Assembly: GCA_016801845.1 (NCBI GenBank)
Contig: CM028919.1
Location: 6,379,001 to 6,443,000 of the forward strand
Reading direction: 5' to 3'
From: Polydactylus sextarius
Taxonomy: Eukaryota; Chordata; Actinopteri; Polynemidae
DNA length: 64,000 bases
A program made the position numbers and the translations under genes. Below are positions 38,401 through 59,900 of this stretch, piece after piece (within the stretch, counting starts at the first letter, position 1; each line of letters begins with the position of its first letter). A model generated the notes under the pieces. The model saw only the letters and a program-made list of their open reading frames with translations. It did no database searches and was not told the origin of the DNA.

Positions 38401-40340
38401 ACTTTATCCACCTCTGCAGCTCAGAGGTGAATTAGTGTTTAACATTCCAGGGCATGCTTTCTGACAGGGGACTCCACCCCAAACAACCAATGGACTGCAG
38501 AGATTATTGAGAGACACTCTGATGCTTTTGATGAGTAAATTAGAGCTAAACATGCCCCTGGGACTCCAGAAACTGATATGCCTGATATGCAAGAAGACCT
38601 CTTTTAATAAGAGACTCTTTACAAGAAAAGGAAATCTGGTGTTGTGCCTTTGAAGGTTACACATGTCTGTGCACACACAACATTAGATATAGCCAATAAA
38701 AGCTATTATGGTTTTCCCCTAAGTCATAAGGAAGCTTTTGCTGTTGTCCATATTGCATTTTATACTTATTTTGTAGCGGATTTGATCATGATCCCGCTTT
38801 AAAGACACACTATAGCATATGCTTTATACAACCAAAAGACCACTTTACTAGCCAGCCACACAGAACCATTTCAGTAATAACATGAAAAGCCCAGAAACAT
38901 CTGCCCTTGTCCTCATAGACTCATCAGCATCATTGTCAAAAGTACAGATAACATCAGGGACATTCCCAGTCAACACCGAGGTCCATTAGTCGAAGGCTCA
39001 GAGCTATACCACTTTACAGGGCTTTTCACAGTAACCTGGTCTCATGGGCATCCTTCTAAAGTACACTTTAAAGTCTAGACAGTGACCTTTGTGTTGCTCT
39101 CATGGCCAAACGGGCAATGTCCCCATTGATCTTGCTGGTACTACACTCTGACTTCTTTTCTAGAAGCGTGCTACAAACCTTTTTACTGTTGTTACAGGTG
39201 CAGTTTGGCTCCTGTTTCCTACAGATTGCCTACTGATGGTTTTTCATGGGAACCATGCATTAGGAATCCGAGTGTGTGACCCAGTTGGAACAAGTGTTTT
39301 TGCTTTAAAATTTCATCTGGGTTAAGTCAGTTCGTGGTCAACAAAAATGTCAGCTTGACTGGACAAGAACAAGGATTCACTAAACGTTTCTGTGATCAAT
39401 ACATTGACGGAATAGTCAATTAAAAACATTAAATGAATTAATTCACATGAATATTAAGATGGAACAATGTTTTAAGGACTCGACAGCTGACAGAAACTCT
39501 GATGGTTTTTTGTACATTTCTCAGCCAGTGTGGTTAAGTCTTAACTGTTTTCGCTCTAAAAACAGAAAATTATGTCAAAAATCTCTTGGAAAACTACAGT
39601 GAATTTTTTTGTCCTTTTTTGGAAATTATGAGAAATTGAAGTAAAAGACAACCCTTGTCCTGAAAGAGTAAGAAAACCAATCGCAACAAGACTTTGTTTC
39701 CTTGAAGGAAGACGTTTTACTCTCAGACCCAACAGTGATGCATTTTTTTTAAACAAAAGCAGAAAAAAAACAAAAAACAAGTACATTATATTTGGACATT
39801 TGAGAAAGACTAGTGAAATATGTATGTAACCAGCAAATGCACATGTTAATTTAGACTTAAGACATTCTAACAGATAAATTAAGAAACAGCACATACAGAA
39901 TAGGGCTGTGCTGTAGTGAAATAGCTTTGAGCTGTTTCCCTATGTAGAAGCAGTTTGAATGTGTTTTTATATTAACCCATTCAAAACTGCATTTAAAAAC
40001 CAATCACTTCATTAAACTCTGGCACTTTTGTTCTACTGTGGCATTGTTCTCTTGCTGGTGCCTGGCTGCTCTCAGTTTCGGGGACAAAGGCTGAAGCCGA
40101 AGCTGTGCTGTGTTCACAGTCGGTCTGATTAAATCTGGGTTCCCTCCCTGGCTCTCTCCATGGTGCTGAAAGAGCCCTCTATCAGATTACACCCAGCCAG
40201 AATAGGACCTCAGATAATCAATTACATTAACTGATTGACAATGCATTGAAGGTGGTCATGTAATGAGCACCAATTACAGTCATGTCCTATTGCACTCTCA
40301 AATTGGCTCGGGTTGGCACAGCACATGGAGCCAATCATTC
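35400..40340. promoter_or_regulatory. Candidate conserved noncoding elements upstream of insm1
   Basis: No genes are seen, but several 150-350 base blocks have low repeat content and dense transcription-factor-like motifs: 35420-35500, 36100-36440 (many TAAT/ATTA and E-box sites), 38190-38450 and 40150-40340. insm1 is a developmental regulator and such genes commonly sit beside long enhancer-bearing deserts. That these blocks are enhancers is inference from motif density and gene context. Confidence 0.35.
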
Positions 40341-40919
40341 ATCCGAGACGTACAGAAGCTTTCTATACATTTACGGTGAGAATACGAGTAATCTAATCTG
40401 TGAGGAAAACCAAACTGCCCTACAGCACCCCCCACCCCTCGGTAACAACGGCTGACTAACGTTTGACAGAAACACCAATGGGATGAGATGCCTGGTCACT
40501 TCAGGTAAACTTAGTGTGTGTGTGTCCTCAGCAGTAATCAGTCATCCTGTAGGTGGTGCAATAAAGTAGGAACTGGACTCTGAGGCCTGAAGCACAGAAA
40601 TGAATTTGTCTTTAACGCTGACTTTTAAGTTTTAAAGTTCAGTTATGTACAATTAGTTCAACAACAGCTGAGGTGTTATTTTGAAGTTGGCATTTTCAGA
40701 AATATAACATGGTTTTCACATGTTTTTAAATCATTTAGTAATAAGTAGCTTAAGAGTATTTAAACCAACTTATTGTGATATTTATTGTGAAATTTTTTAA
40801 ACTGTTGCCTCCCATCTTAAAAAGAACACTGACAACACAGACTAAAGCCCAGAGGGAAACAACAGAGAGCAACATTTAATAACGTATAGCATGTGATAAG
40901 GTTTTTTTTAGAGGATGTA

Positions 40920-41250
40920 GTTGATGCCGCGCATTAAAGCCGCTGCAGCTGTATGCTAATCAGGCGCCGATGCTTCCCGTCCGCGCAGGACAGCACGCGC
41001 CACTGAGCAAACACGCGCATGCGTCCGTGTAGCCAAGGACACCACCCCACTCCCATACCACCACCGCCTCCCACACACACACAACTGAAACGATCGGGGA
41101 GCGAAGGAGGGTGGTGGTGGGAAGAGGAACTCGTTAAAATGCCATCAAAGCGTGTACTCCCAACAAACCACGACTAATAGATGCGCAAAGTGAAAGAACA
41201 ACAAGTATCAGAGAGCAGGAGGTAAACGCGGCGCGTCTTGACCAAAAATG
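40920..41250. promoter_or_regulatory. CpG-rich block with NRF1-like motif
   Basis: A locally CpG-rich stretch in AT-rich surroundings, containing CGCGCATGCGTC (NRF1-like, near 41011). It ends in an AGGAGGTAAACG donor-like sequence near 41218. It could be an upstream promoter, for example of a noncoding transcript, about 2 kb before insm1. Confidence 0.3.
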
Positions 41251-41559
41251 AAAAGTTTTTCCAAACTAAAACACTTAGGATTTTACAGCAAATATAATTT
41301 ACAACAAGCTCTCTGGCGGAAATAATGGTTTAAAAACACATGCAAATAAGTGAATAGATAAAAAACAACAGAACATGGAATCCTGATAAATAACAAAGAT
41401 GAGCTCAAACTTTTAATCAATCGATTAAAACTTTTGTGAAGAATGTTTCTATCAAGTTTTAACCGCAATCTAAAACTTAAATAAATTCATATTTCGTAGG
41501 TTTTCTCTAATGCGTCTTGTGAACTAACCTATCCAAAATAACGGTGAGCTTTGAGGCAG

Positions 41560-41720
41560 GTGAGAAGGCACCGGGACACAGAGGCCTGTAATGAATGGAA
41601 GGCGCAGGCCTGCGGCTCAGCTCCGATTGTGTAATTATTTGACTTGGTCATACTGCAGCTTTATGCAAATGAGGGGAACAATGTACGAGGATGGAGATTA
41701 ATTCCTCCCTGGTCTGTCGA
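41560..41720 (+). promoter_or_regulatory. POU octamer/SOX motif cluster upstream of insm1
   Basis: A perfect POU octamer ATGCAAAT at 41663-41670 lies a few bases before a SOX-type AACAAT (about 41678-41683). TAATTA-type sites lie on both sides. The region is 1.6 kb upstream of insm1 and is free of simple repeats. Confidence 0.35.
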
Positions 41721-43039
41721 CTGAAAGGAAGAAGAATGCACACTCTGCCAAGTGGCGCACTGCAGCCTACATTTCGGCTTTATAACGAAAAAAAGTAGAG
41801 GAGAGAGAGAAAGAGAAAGCAGACATACACAACATGTGAAGTATGCATAGAAACCACAGGGGAGCTGGTAAAGCAGACAAGCCACGGTGTGTGAAGGAGA
41901 AAGTTGTCTTTGTTAGTCAAACACGATTCAGAAGAATTAAGATGAACTTTTTTTTTAATAAATAAAAAGAAATATATTGTTTAATTTGATCAAAACCATT
42001 CAAATTTAAATCTCGACAACTATAGTTTTTTTAAATTAAAATACATCCTCATTCAACAATTAATATCCTGAAAATTGAAGTTTTTTTTTTTCTTTTACTA
42101 CAAATAACTGTTCCAGACTGTAACCGGCTCTGAGTATCTGTGCAGCATTTTACAACACAAGATTCGGCTGCGGCCTTCTTTGTCTGGAGCACTGATTCCG
42201 CCCAGCACGCGCCTAGCTGTGGGCCAGATTGGCCGTGAGTCCCGTTTCACAGTTAAGAGGTCAATTTGCCTTTCAAACGAAAAAAAAAAAAAAAAAAAAA
42301 AAAAAAGACAGGGATATCCAAGCACGAGCAGACGTGGCCATTGTGCACAAAGACCAGAGGGCCTTCTTATTACTTATGTATGCAGCGAGATGTCTGATTT
42401 ATATGTCGAGTTAAACTACCGAGACAGACACGTGCCCTAAAATAAAGAAACACTCCCTCTATGGTGTTTATTTAAGACGTAATAAAACAAAGGTCTATAA
42501 AAAACTCGGTTAGATTGTGCGCCGGCAGGTTTGCGTAATGTGCGTAAACGTGGTGCGTAAAAAAGAGGCTGGTGCATGGATAGAAAAATAAAAAGCTGTG
42601 AACCGTGTGGAGATGACACAAAAACAACGTGGAGAGAAGCTGCACAGCAGGAATGGCTTTACAGTTTGTGTCTGTTAAGCTTAAGTGAACATCACAGCAG
42701 AAAATGACCCAAACAGAGCATTTGGTTTGTATTTAACCAAAAGCTAGTCTCTTCCCCGTCTTAATTCTAAATTGTGATGATTGCAGCAGTGACGGACATT
42801 TCCTTTTGGCAGCTCGGAGGCCCCCAGAGGAGAGCCACAAAGCCGTGGCACGTGTGCATTTGTGTAGGGGCCCATCAGACCGTAAAAAGAGGAGGGTCCC
42901 GGCGTGTGCCTCTGTCGGGGAGGGGCTGAGCGCACACATTAATGTAATAAACCGCCAGTACATCTGCTAAGCTATCTGCACATCCTCCAACGAAATCCAC
43001 CAAACCCACGCTCTGAGCCCTCCCACAATCAAATACACT

Positions 43040-43284
43040 GGGGTCTTGCTTGCATCCGATTGGTCGAGGATGCTGCGACAGGGGGGGCGAGAACAATAGC
43101 ATCATTCCGGCATAAAAAGAGTGGAGCTATGCCTTGGAGACGAAAACATTTCAGCAACAGAAGGATCAATATACTGGGGAGATAAAGTCCCATAAGCTTC
43201 TAGTGTTGCCATATTTTTAACAAACCTGGATACTCGAGACTTCACCCACCTCCCCGAAGTGCCTTTCCACTGTCACTCGCCAAG
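43040..43284 (+). promoter_or_regulatory. insm1: insm1 core promoter and 5' UTR
   Basis: An inverted CCAAT box (GATTGG) lies near 43058-43063 and a TATA-like element (CATAAAAAG) at 43111-43119. Transcription would then start near 43140, giving a 5' UTR of roughly 140 bases before the ATG at 43285. The spacing is typical of a focused TATA promoter, and no TSS data were available. Confidence 0.5.
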
Positions 43285-44742
43285 ATGCCCAAAGGATTCC
43301 TGGTAAAAAGAAACAAGAAATCTGCACATGTTTCCTACAGGACTCGGTCAGACGAAGATGACCTCCAGGAGCCACCCACCCCAGCTGCCTTGCCGAGTCA
43401 CACGGACCCCTCCCCGCCGATGTCCGTGGCATCAAGTCCGGATCGCGCCGCAGCATCGCCGGATTTTTCATCAGCTGACGCGCCGGTGCCAAGACTGGAG
43501 AAGCCGGCGCAGTTCGGCAACCCGGAGGCGGTGTGCCAAGCCCTGTACAGCCCCACCCGGCCCATCAGCAAAGAGCACGAGAGGGGATATTTTGAGCGAA
43601 GTTTCAATCTGGGCTCGCCTATTTCTGCCGAGTCATTCCCGACACCCGCCTCCCTCTCCGGCCTGGATCATCTCCTGTACGCCCCGGTCGATCTGAAAAT
43701 CGGTACCAGCAACAGCAGCTGCAGCGGCACCACCACCAGCAGCCTCCCGGCGCCAAGCAACCGGGTCGGCACCAAAAGACCCCCAGCTGACGGTACGGAG
43801 CGCAAATCTAAACCCGCGTCCAAGAAACCCAAAGCCATTAGAAAACTCAACTTTGAAGACGAGGTGACGACTTCTCCTGTGCTTGGTCTCAAAATCAAAG
43901 AGGGGCCGGTGGAGATGAAGCCGAGGGCGCAGTCCTCCGGAGGGAACAAACCTTTGGGGGAGTTTGTGTGTCAGCTGTGCAAAGAGGCGTACGCGGATCC
44001 ATTCTCTCTGGCTCAGCACAAGTGCTCCCGCATCGTCAGGGTCGAGTACCGGTGTCCCGAGTGCGATAAGATGTTCAGCTGCCCGGCTAACCTCGCCTCT
44101 CACCGCCGCTGGCACAAACCGAGGACCACCGGAGCGCAGGCGATGCCACCCGCACAGGGCATCAAACCCGAAATGGCCAAAATGCCACCGCTAGGTGTCA
44201 AGTCAGTGTCCGACGAAGCCAAAGACATGAGTGACAGAGACACCCCGAGTCCAGGTCTGTCCGAGTCGGGCTCTGAAGATGGCTCGTATGACTGCCAGTT
44301 CTGCGGGAAGAGGTTTAAGCGACAGGCATACCTAAGAAAACACATCATGGGACACCAGGCCCTGCAAAAGAAAGTGCTGGAGGAGCACGGGTTTCAAACC
44401 AGCGACCGAGCTGCAGAGCAGGCACCGGTGTCATCCTCCTCCTCCTCCTCCTCCACTGCATCATCATCATCTTCATCCTCAGAAGAAGCCTCAAACCAAA
44501 GCCCCCTCAATCTGAGCCCGGTGGACTGCCTGCTGTGCCCGGTGTGCGGGGAGAGTTTCACCAGCAGGGCCGGTCAGGAGCGACACCTGCGTCTCATGCA
44601 CTCCTCCCAGATATACCCGTGCAAATACTGCCCCGCCACTCTCTACAGCTCTCCGGGGCTCACCAGGCACATAAACAAGTGCCACCCTTCGGAGAACAGG
44701 CAGGTGATTCTGCTCCAGATGCCGGTGCGTCCTGCCTGCTAA
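43285..44742 (+). CDS. insm1: Insulinoma-associated protein 1, zinc-finger transcriptional repressor
   Basis: Nuclear repressor needed for differentiation of neuronal and endocrine precursors. A single exon of 485 codons with no intron, as in all vertebrate INSM genes. The N-terminal SNAG motif MPKGFLVKR (residues 1-9) recruits corepressors such as LSD1/CoREST in the family. A Pro/Ser-rich middle and a basic Lys-rich segment (about 172-190, probable nuclear signal) follow. Five zinc fingers lie at about 227-247, 255-277, 335-357, 416-438 and 444-468. The first is an atypical C2HC-like finger. A serine run (about 383-403) separates fingers 3 and 4. The start is fixed by the SNAG motif, which must be N-terminal. 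Fish have insm1a and insm1b, and I cannot say which this is. The neighbouring convergent ralgapa2 supports INSM1 rather than INSM2. Confidence 0.97.
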   Translation: MPKGFLVKRNKKSAHVSYRTRSDEDDLQEPPTPAALPSHTDPSPPMSVASSPDRAAASPDFSSADAPVPRLEKPAQFGNPEAVCQALYSPTRPISKEHERGYFERSFNLGSPISAESFPTPASLSGLDHLLYAPVDLKIGTSNSSCSGTTTSSLPAPSNRVGTKRPPADGTERKSKPASKKPKAIRKLNFEDEVTTSPVLGLKIKEGPVEMKPRAQSSGGNKPLGEFVCQLCKEAYADPFSLAQHKCSRIVRVEYRCPECDKMFSCPANLASHRRWHKPRTTGAQAMPPAQGIKPEMAKMPPLGVKSVSDEAKDMSDRDTPSPGLSESGSEDGSYDCQFCGKRFKRQAYLRKHIMGHQALQKKVLEEHGFQTSDRAAEQAPVSSSSSSSSTASSSSSSSEEASNQSPLNLSPVDCLLCPVCGESFTSRAGQERHLRLMHSSQIYPCKYCPATLYSSPGLTRHINKCHPSENRQVILLQMPVRPAC

Positions 44743-45370
44743 AAAAAGACAACACAAAACTTGTGCCTTTGATTGGGAAGGGGGGGTATTAAAAAAAACA
44801 AAACAAAAAACAAACAAACAAAACAAAAACAAAAGAAAACAAAACAGGAAAAAGATGAATTTAAAAAAAGTGACCCTGGGGTGAAAAAAATAAAGAGTTT
44901 GTGATGCTCACTGCCATAACTTTAGGCCAATGAAAGGCAGGACGGTTTGATGTTCAAGTGGTGTCTTAATGAGGTGTCTTTTTTTCCATGCCAATCAGTG
45001 ATTGTTGAATGCTTCTCTCTATATTTGAATTACATATAGGCCTATTTTGAGATTTTTCTTTCTCAAATTAGTTTATCAAGAAGAAAAAAAAATAATGATA
45101 CAAAGCGTTAGTTTGACTGTTAAAGGGTATTTTTCTAGGACAGCACATGTGCTCAATGATAGCTTCTAGACCTAAGAAATGTCTTCAAATTCTCAGAAAT
45201 CCCTTTTTTTCCCTTCTTCTTCTCTCCTAACCCGTCGAAGTTTTGTTTTGTTTTTGTCTTTCCTTTTCCAGTTCACCGACCGTGACTGCTCTATCAGTGC
45301 AGCTTTACGCTACTTTTAGTGAAAGACAGGACTTAACTTTGTCTTGATGGGAGGAGGAGGGAAAAAAAAA

Positions 45371-45402
45371 GAAGAAGAAGAAGAAGAAGAAGAAGAAGAA
45401 GA
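45371..45402. repeat. (GAA)n run in the insm1 3' UTR
   Basis: About ten GAA units within the insm1 3' UTR, which is also rich in A and T runs. Confidence 0.9.
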
Positions 45403-46023
45403 GTGACTGAAGCATTCCCTGTTTAGTAGAACCACAAATGCCTTTAGTAAACAAATACACCATAGTCAGAAATAGCCTTTACATTACACATCCAAAATCC
45501 CGCTGTATAACTGCCTTAAAAAGAAGAAAAAGAAGAAAAAAAAAAGTCAACATAGATTATTTTAATTTTGAATGCTGGCACATATTTTATAATTATTATT
45601 ATTGAAGATTGTTGCAATATTTTTCATCATATGTTTATTTATTTATTTATTGGAATTATTTTATGTAACTTATTGTTGTGTTTGTTGTGATGATTTCTCC
45701 TGTGAATCGTTCTGGCAGTTTACATGTCGTATAGCCAAAATGTTTTTTTGTTTTGTTTTGTTTTTTTTGTTTTTCTGTTTTTGTTTTTGTTTTTATCATT
45801 ATTATTGTTGTCAGGTTTATGAGTTGTGATAACTGTCGTGGGTCGGGTTTTAATCTTCAATCTCCACAGCTCTTGTAAAGAAAAGAAAACAGAAAAAGAA
45901 AAAAGAAAAAACGTAAAGCTCTTACCTTAGATGCAATCTTTTTTAAGGACAAGTTATTTTTCTTAAATGTTGGCTTTTATAGCGCTTTGATTGTATGTGT
46001 ATATCGTTGTTGTCTATCGAAAC

Positions 46024-46029
46024 AATAAA
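46024..46029 (+). terminator. insm1: Polyadenylation signal of insm1
   Basis: AATAAA followed by an A run lies about 1.28 kb after the stop codon. The implied 3' UTR length is plausible for vertebrate INSM1. Confidence 0.65.
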
Positions 46030-56961
<10,932 letters not shown>

Positions 56962-59900
56962 CTGTTAGCGCTTGTTAAGGGACAAAACATAATGGCGTGG
57001 TGGAGGAAAAAATAAAATCAAAGCAACAGAGTTAAGTTAGTCTTTACAAGCAACAAATCAGGTTCTCACAAAATAATCCCACAACATCATAACATCCTTT
57101 TCATAGCAACTGTTCCAATGTGAATGTTTTCTGCACTGCTGGTGTACATTGTATAGTTGAGAGCGGGTGGGGAAGTGCAAGAGGCTGCTTTACAAGGCAG
57201 GGCTCTTCCTCCATCAGCAGCCAAGGCAGGAGCAGAGATGGAACAATCAGCCATGCCACACAATCCCCAATGAGAAAGCATTCTCCAAAATAATCATAAA
57301 AGAGAAAGGAAGAATACATCACTACTGTCGTGATGCTCCAAACCTCTCCTCTCCCCCTCTCTCGTCCCTCACTTCTCTCTAATAGAACCCCTGCTGCAGG
57401 CAGCATGTCTAGGACCACCCTCCCCGATGTGCTGCCTGCCACTTCTCCGTGCCATCAGGGGGAAAATTGGAGCCATTTGAAATTCAGAGCGACAAGCAGC
57501 GACTGGAGCCTGAGCAGCCAGCATGCAGGATGGATGGATGGATTTGAAATGGGAAGGCTCAAATAAAAAAAAAAAGCCCACAAAATGGCTGCTGAGTGAG
57601 GGTGGAAAACATTCTGATGGCCATTATCATATCATTATCATAGATATATCGTGCTAAGTCTGTTGTGGAATGGAAGCAAGTGCTGGATAAAATATGGTGT
57701 GGGGATATATTGGAGCAAAAGAGGTTTATGCAATAGCATAATGATGGTAAGAGATTTAACAGTGTGTGTGCATGTTTGACAATGAGTCTGATTATTCTCA
57801 GGACTGTCTGCTGTGAACACGTTTCCCTGATTGACGACACCTTACAAATAGCTTGACAAACACACGCACTGGCTCTCAGACACAGACACATGCTGCTCTA
57901 GTCACTGAGCACTGATGCCCTCATCCACACCTCTCTCCCTTCCCCCCTCATCTCATTAAGAATGCCAGGGTGGAGTGGCACTGTGGGTCTTGCTGACGCC
58001 AAGGTTGTACCAGGCTGAGCTGAGATAGGCTGGACTGGGCCGAGAGGCTCCGGTCTGGGTTAGATAGATAGGACGAGACAGCGACTGGGACGGGGGCCCG
58101 CTGTGGGCACATGCCGCCACAGCAGGGGCCAAGGCAGCCATGACCAATGGCTTTGAGGGGTACCATGGCGGAGTGGGGGTGACGGGCACCTGAGCCGGGA
58201 CAAACCAGAGGGTTCGATGGCCAAGCTGCTCACAGGGACAGACAGAGATGGACACGGGGCAGAAGAAAGACAAAGGATAAGCTAAAAAAGAAAAATAGGC
58301 AGTAAGATGAGGTTTGTAATGACAGTGATATTTCAGATGTCAGATGAAGCAAATAATTAAAATAAGTTGTTAGGCTAATATTTTCTATTATAACTGCAAA
58401 AAAGTACATCAATACTTTGATGCAGAAAGGAAAAATTTGAGAAAATATGAGTGAAAGTATGTTAAAACAGAAATAATCCTATTGTGAAAAAAGTTTGGCA
58501 ACTCTAAACTACATTTTCCTGCAAAATGAGAGTCTGAAAAACACTAGACTTGTCAGGACAGAACACCAAGAAATCCATTAAAATAAAAGCTCATATTTCC
58601 CACCTCAACACAGTAAAAAAAAAAAAAAAAGACCAACAGACATGTCGGCTAAATACACTGTGTCTAATTGAACACTTTATCTTTACAGGGCCAACATCTC
58701 TATTTACAAGATGCAGTGCAGCGTGACTTTAAGCACATAAAAGCACTTCCTCATGAGCTCGATATCTGTCTTCCAGTCATAGTCAGACATGCAACATCAC
58801 TGTTTTCTGTCACTTGCTGGAAACAGTATTGGACAAAGAGTGAGCATCCCGTGCTCTGCTGCCATGGTAACTTGGGTCACAGCTCTGTGTGGTGGGTCAT
58901 ATCCAGGGTTTTATGGATGACATGGATGAGAAAGAGAGGGAGAGACAGGATGTTTGTAAAAAGAACAAAATGTGCCCAAGTGTAAGCCAAAACATAGGAG
59001 AAGGGAGGACTCGTGAAAAGAAATGAGAGAAGTTAGAGGGAAGCCGACAAATGAAAGACAAGGAAGGATGGATAGAGAAAAAGAGAACCTCAGCACAGCG
59101 TGGGTCAACAGAGCCATATGGCTGTCCATTATCAGAGATGCAGATGACTGGAGGCCTGTTATTGAGATTCCTAAAGCAAATATTGACTCCAGCTGGAGCA
59201 GACGCTCTCTCTGACTCTGACACACGTCGCTCCTCCACTACTTCCTTCCGCTGCCCTCTATCCAAGTTCGACAAATGGATTGTAGCGGGTGAGAAAAAAA
59301 AAAAACTTCAAAGAATATACTAAAGGGGGATGGTGTAGAATTATCAAGAGATGAGGGAAAATATATGACAGGCAGCAGGGGAGAAGGACAGGCGATGAGG
59401 GAGGGAGACTAATAAAAGGTATTTTGGAGATGAGTGAAAGCGAGAGCGATAATCAGCTCATTTAAGTAAATGTACGATGCTATCTCGGGGTGGAAAAAAA
59501 ATTGCTGCACAGAAACCAGACCTGATGCACAGTGAGGAGTAATCTTGCCTTCTCTCATCCACACTCATTTTTCTGCTTGTCTCTAATTTCTAAGCCATGG
59601 GTACAGCTTGTTCCCCTGCATATGCACAGATGCTGCTGCCTCAATGCAGTAACTTAATCAAGGGACATGTCCAGAGCAGTGACGCAAGGTCTATGTCCAT
59701 GTCATGGACACTAAACCTGCTGACAGCGACCTACTTTTGGGGAGGAAAAAAATGAGCTGCAGCTATTGATGATGAGCGAGAGCTTCATGTTCATGATGGC
59801 CTGATCATAAAATACAAAATGTAATACTTAGCCAAAATGTTATGTGTTATAAAAGCTGCTCTGATGAACTCTACGACCGTATCGCAGTAAGGCTCCACAT

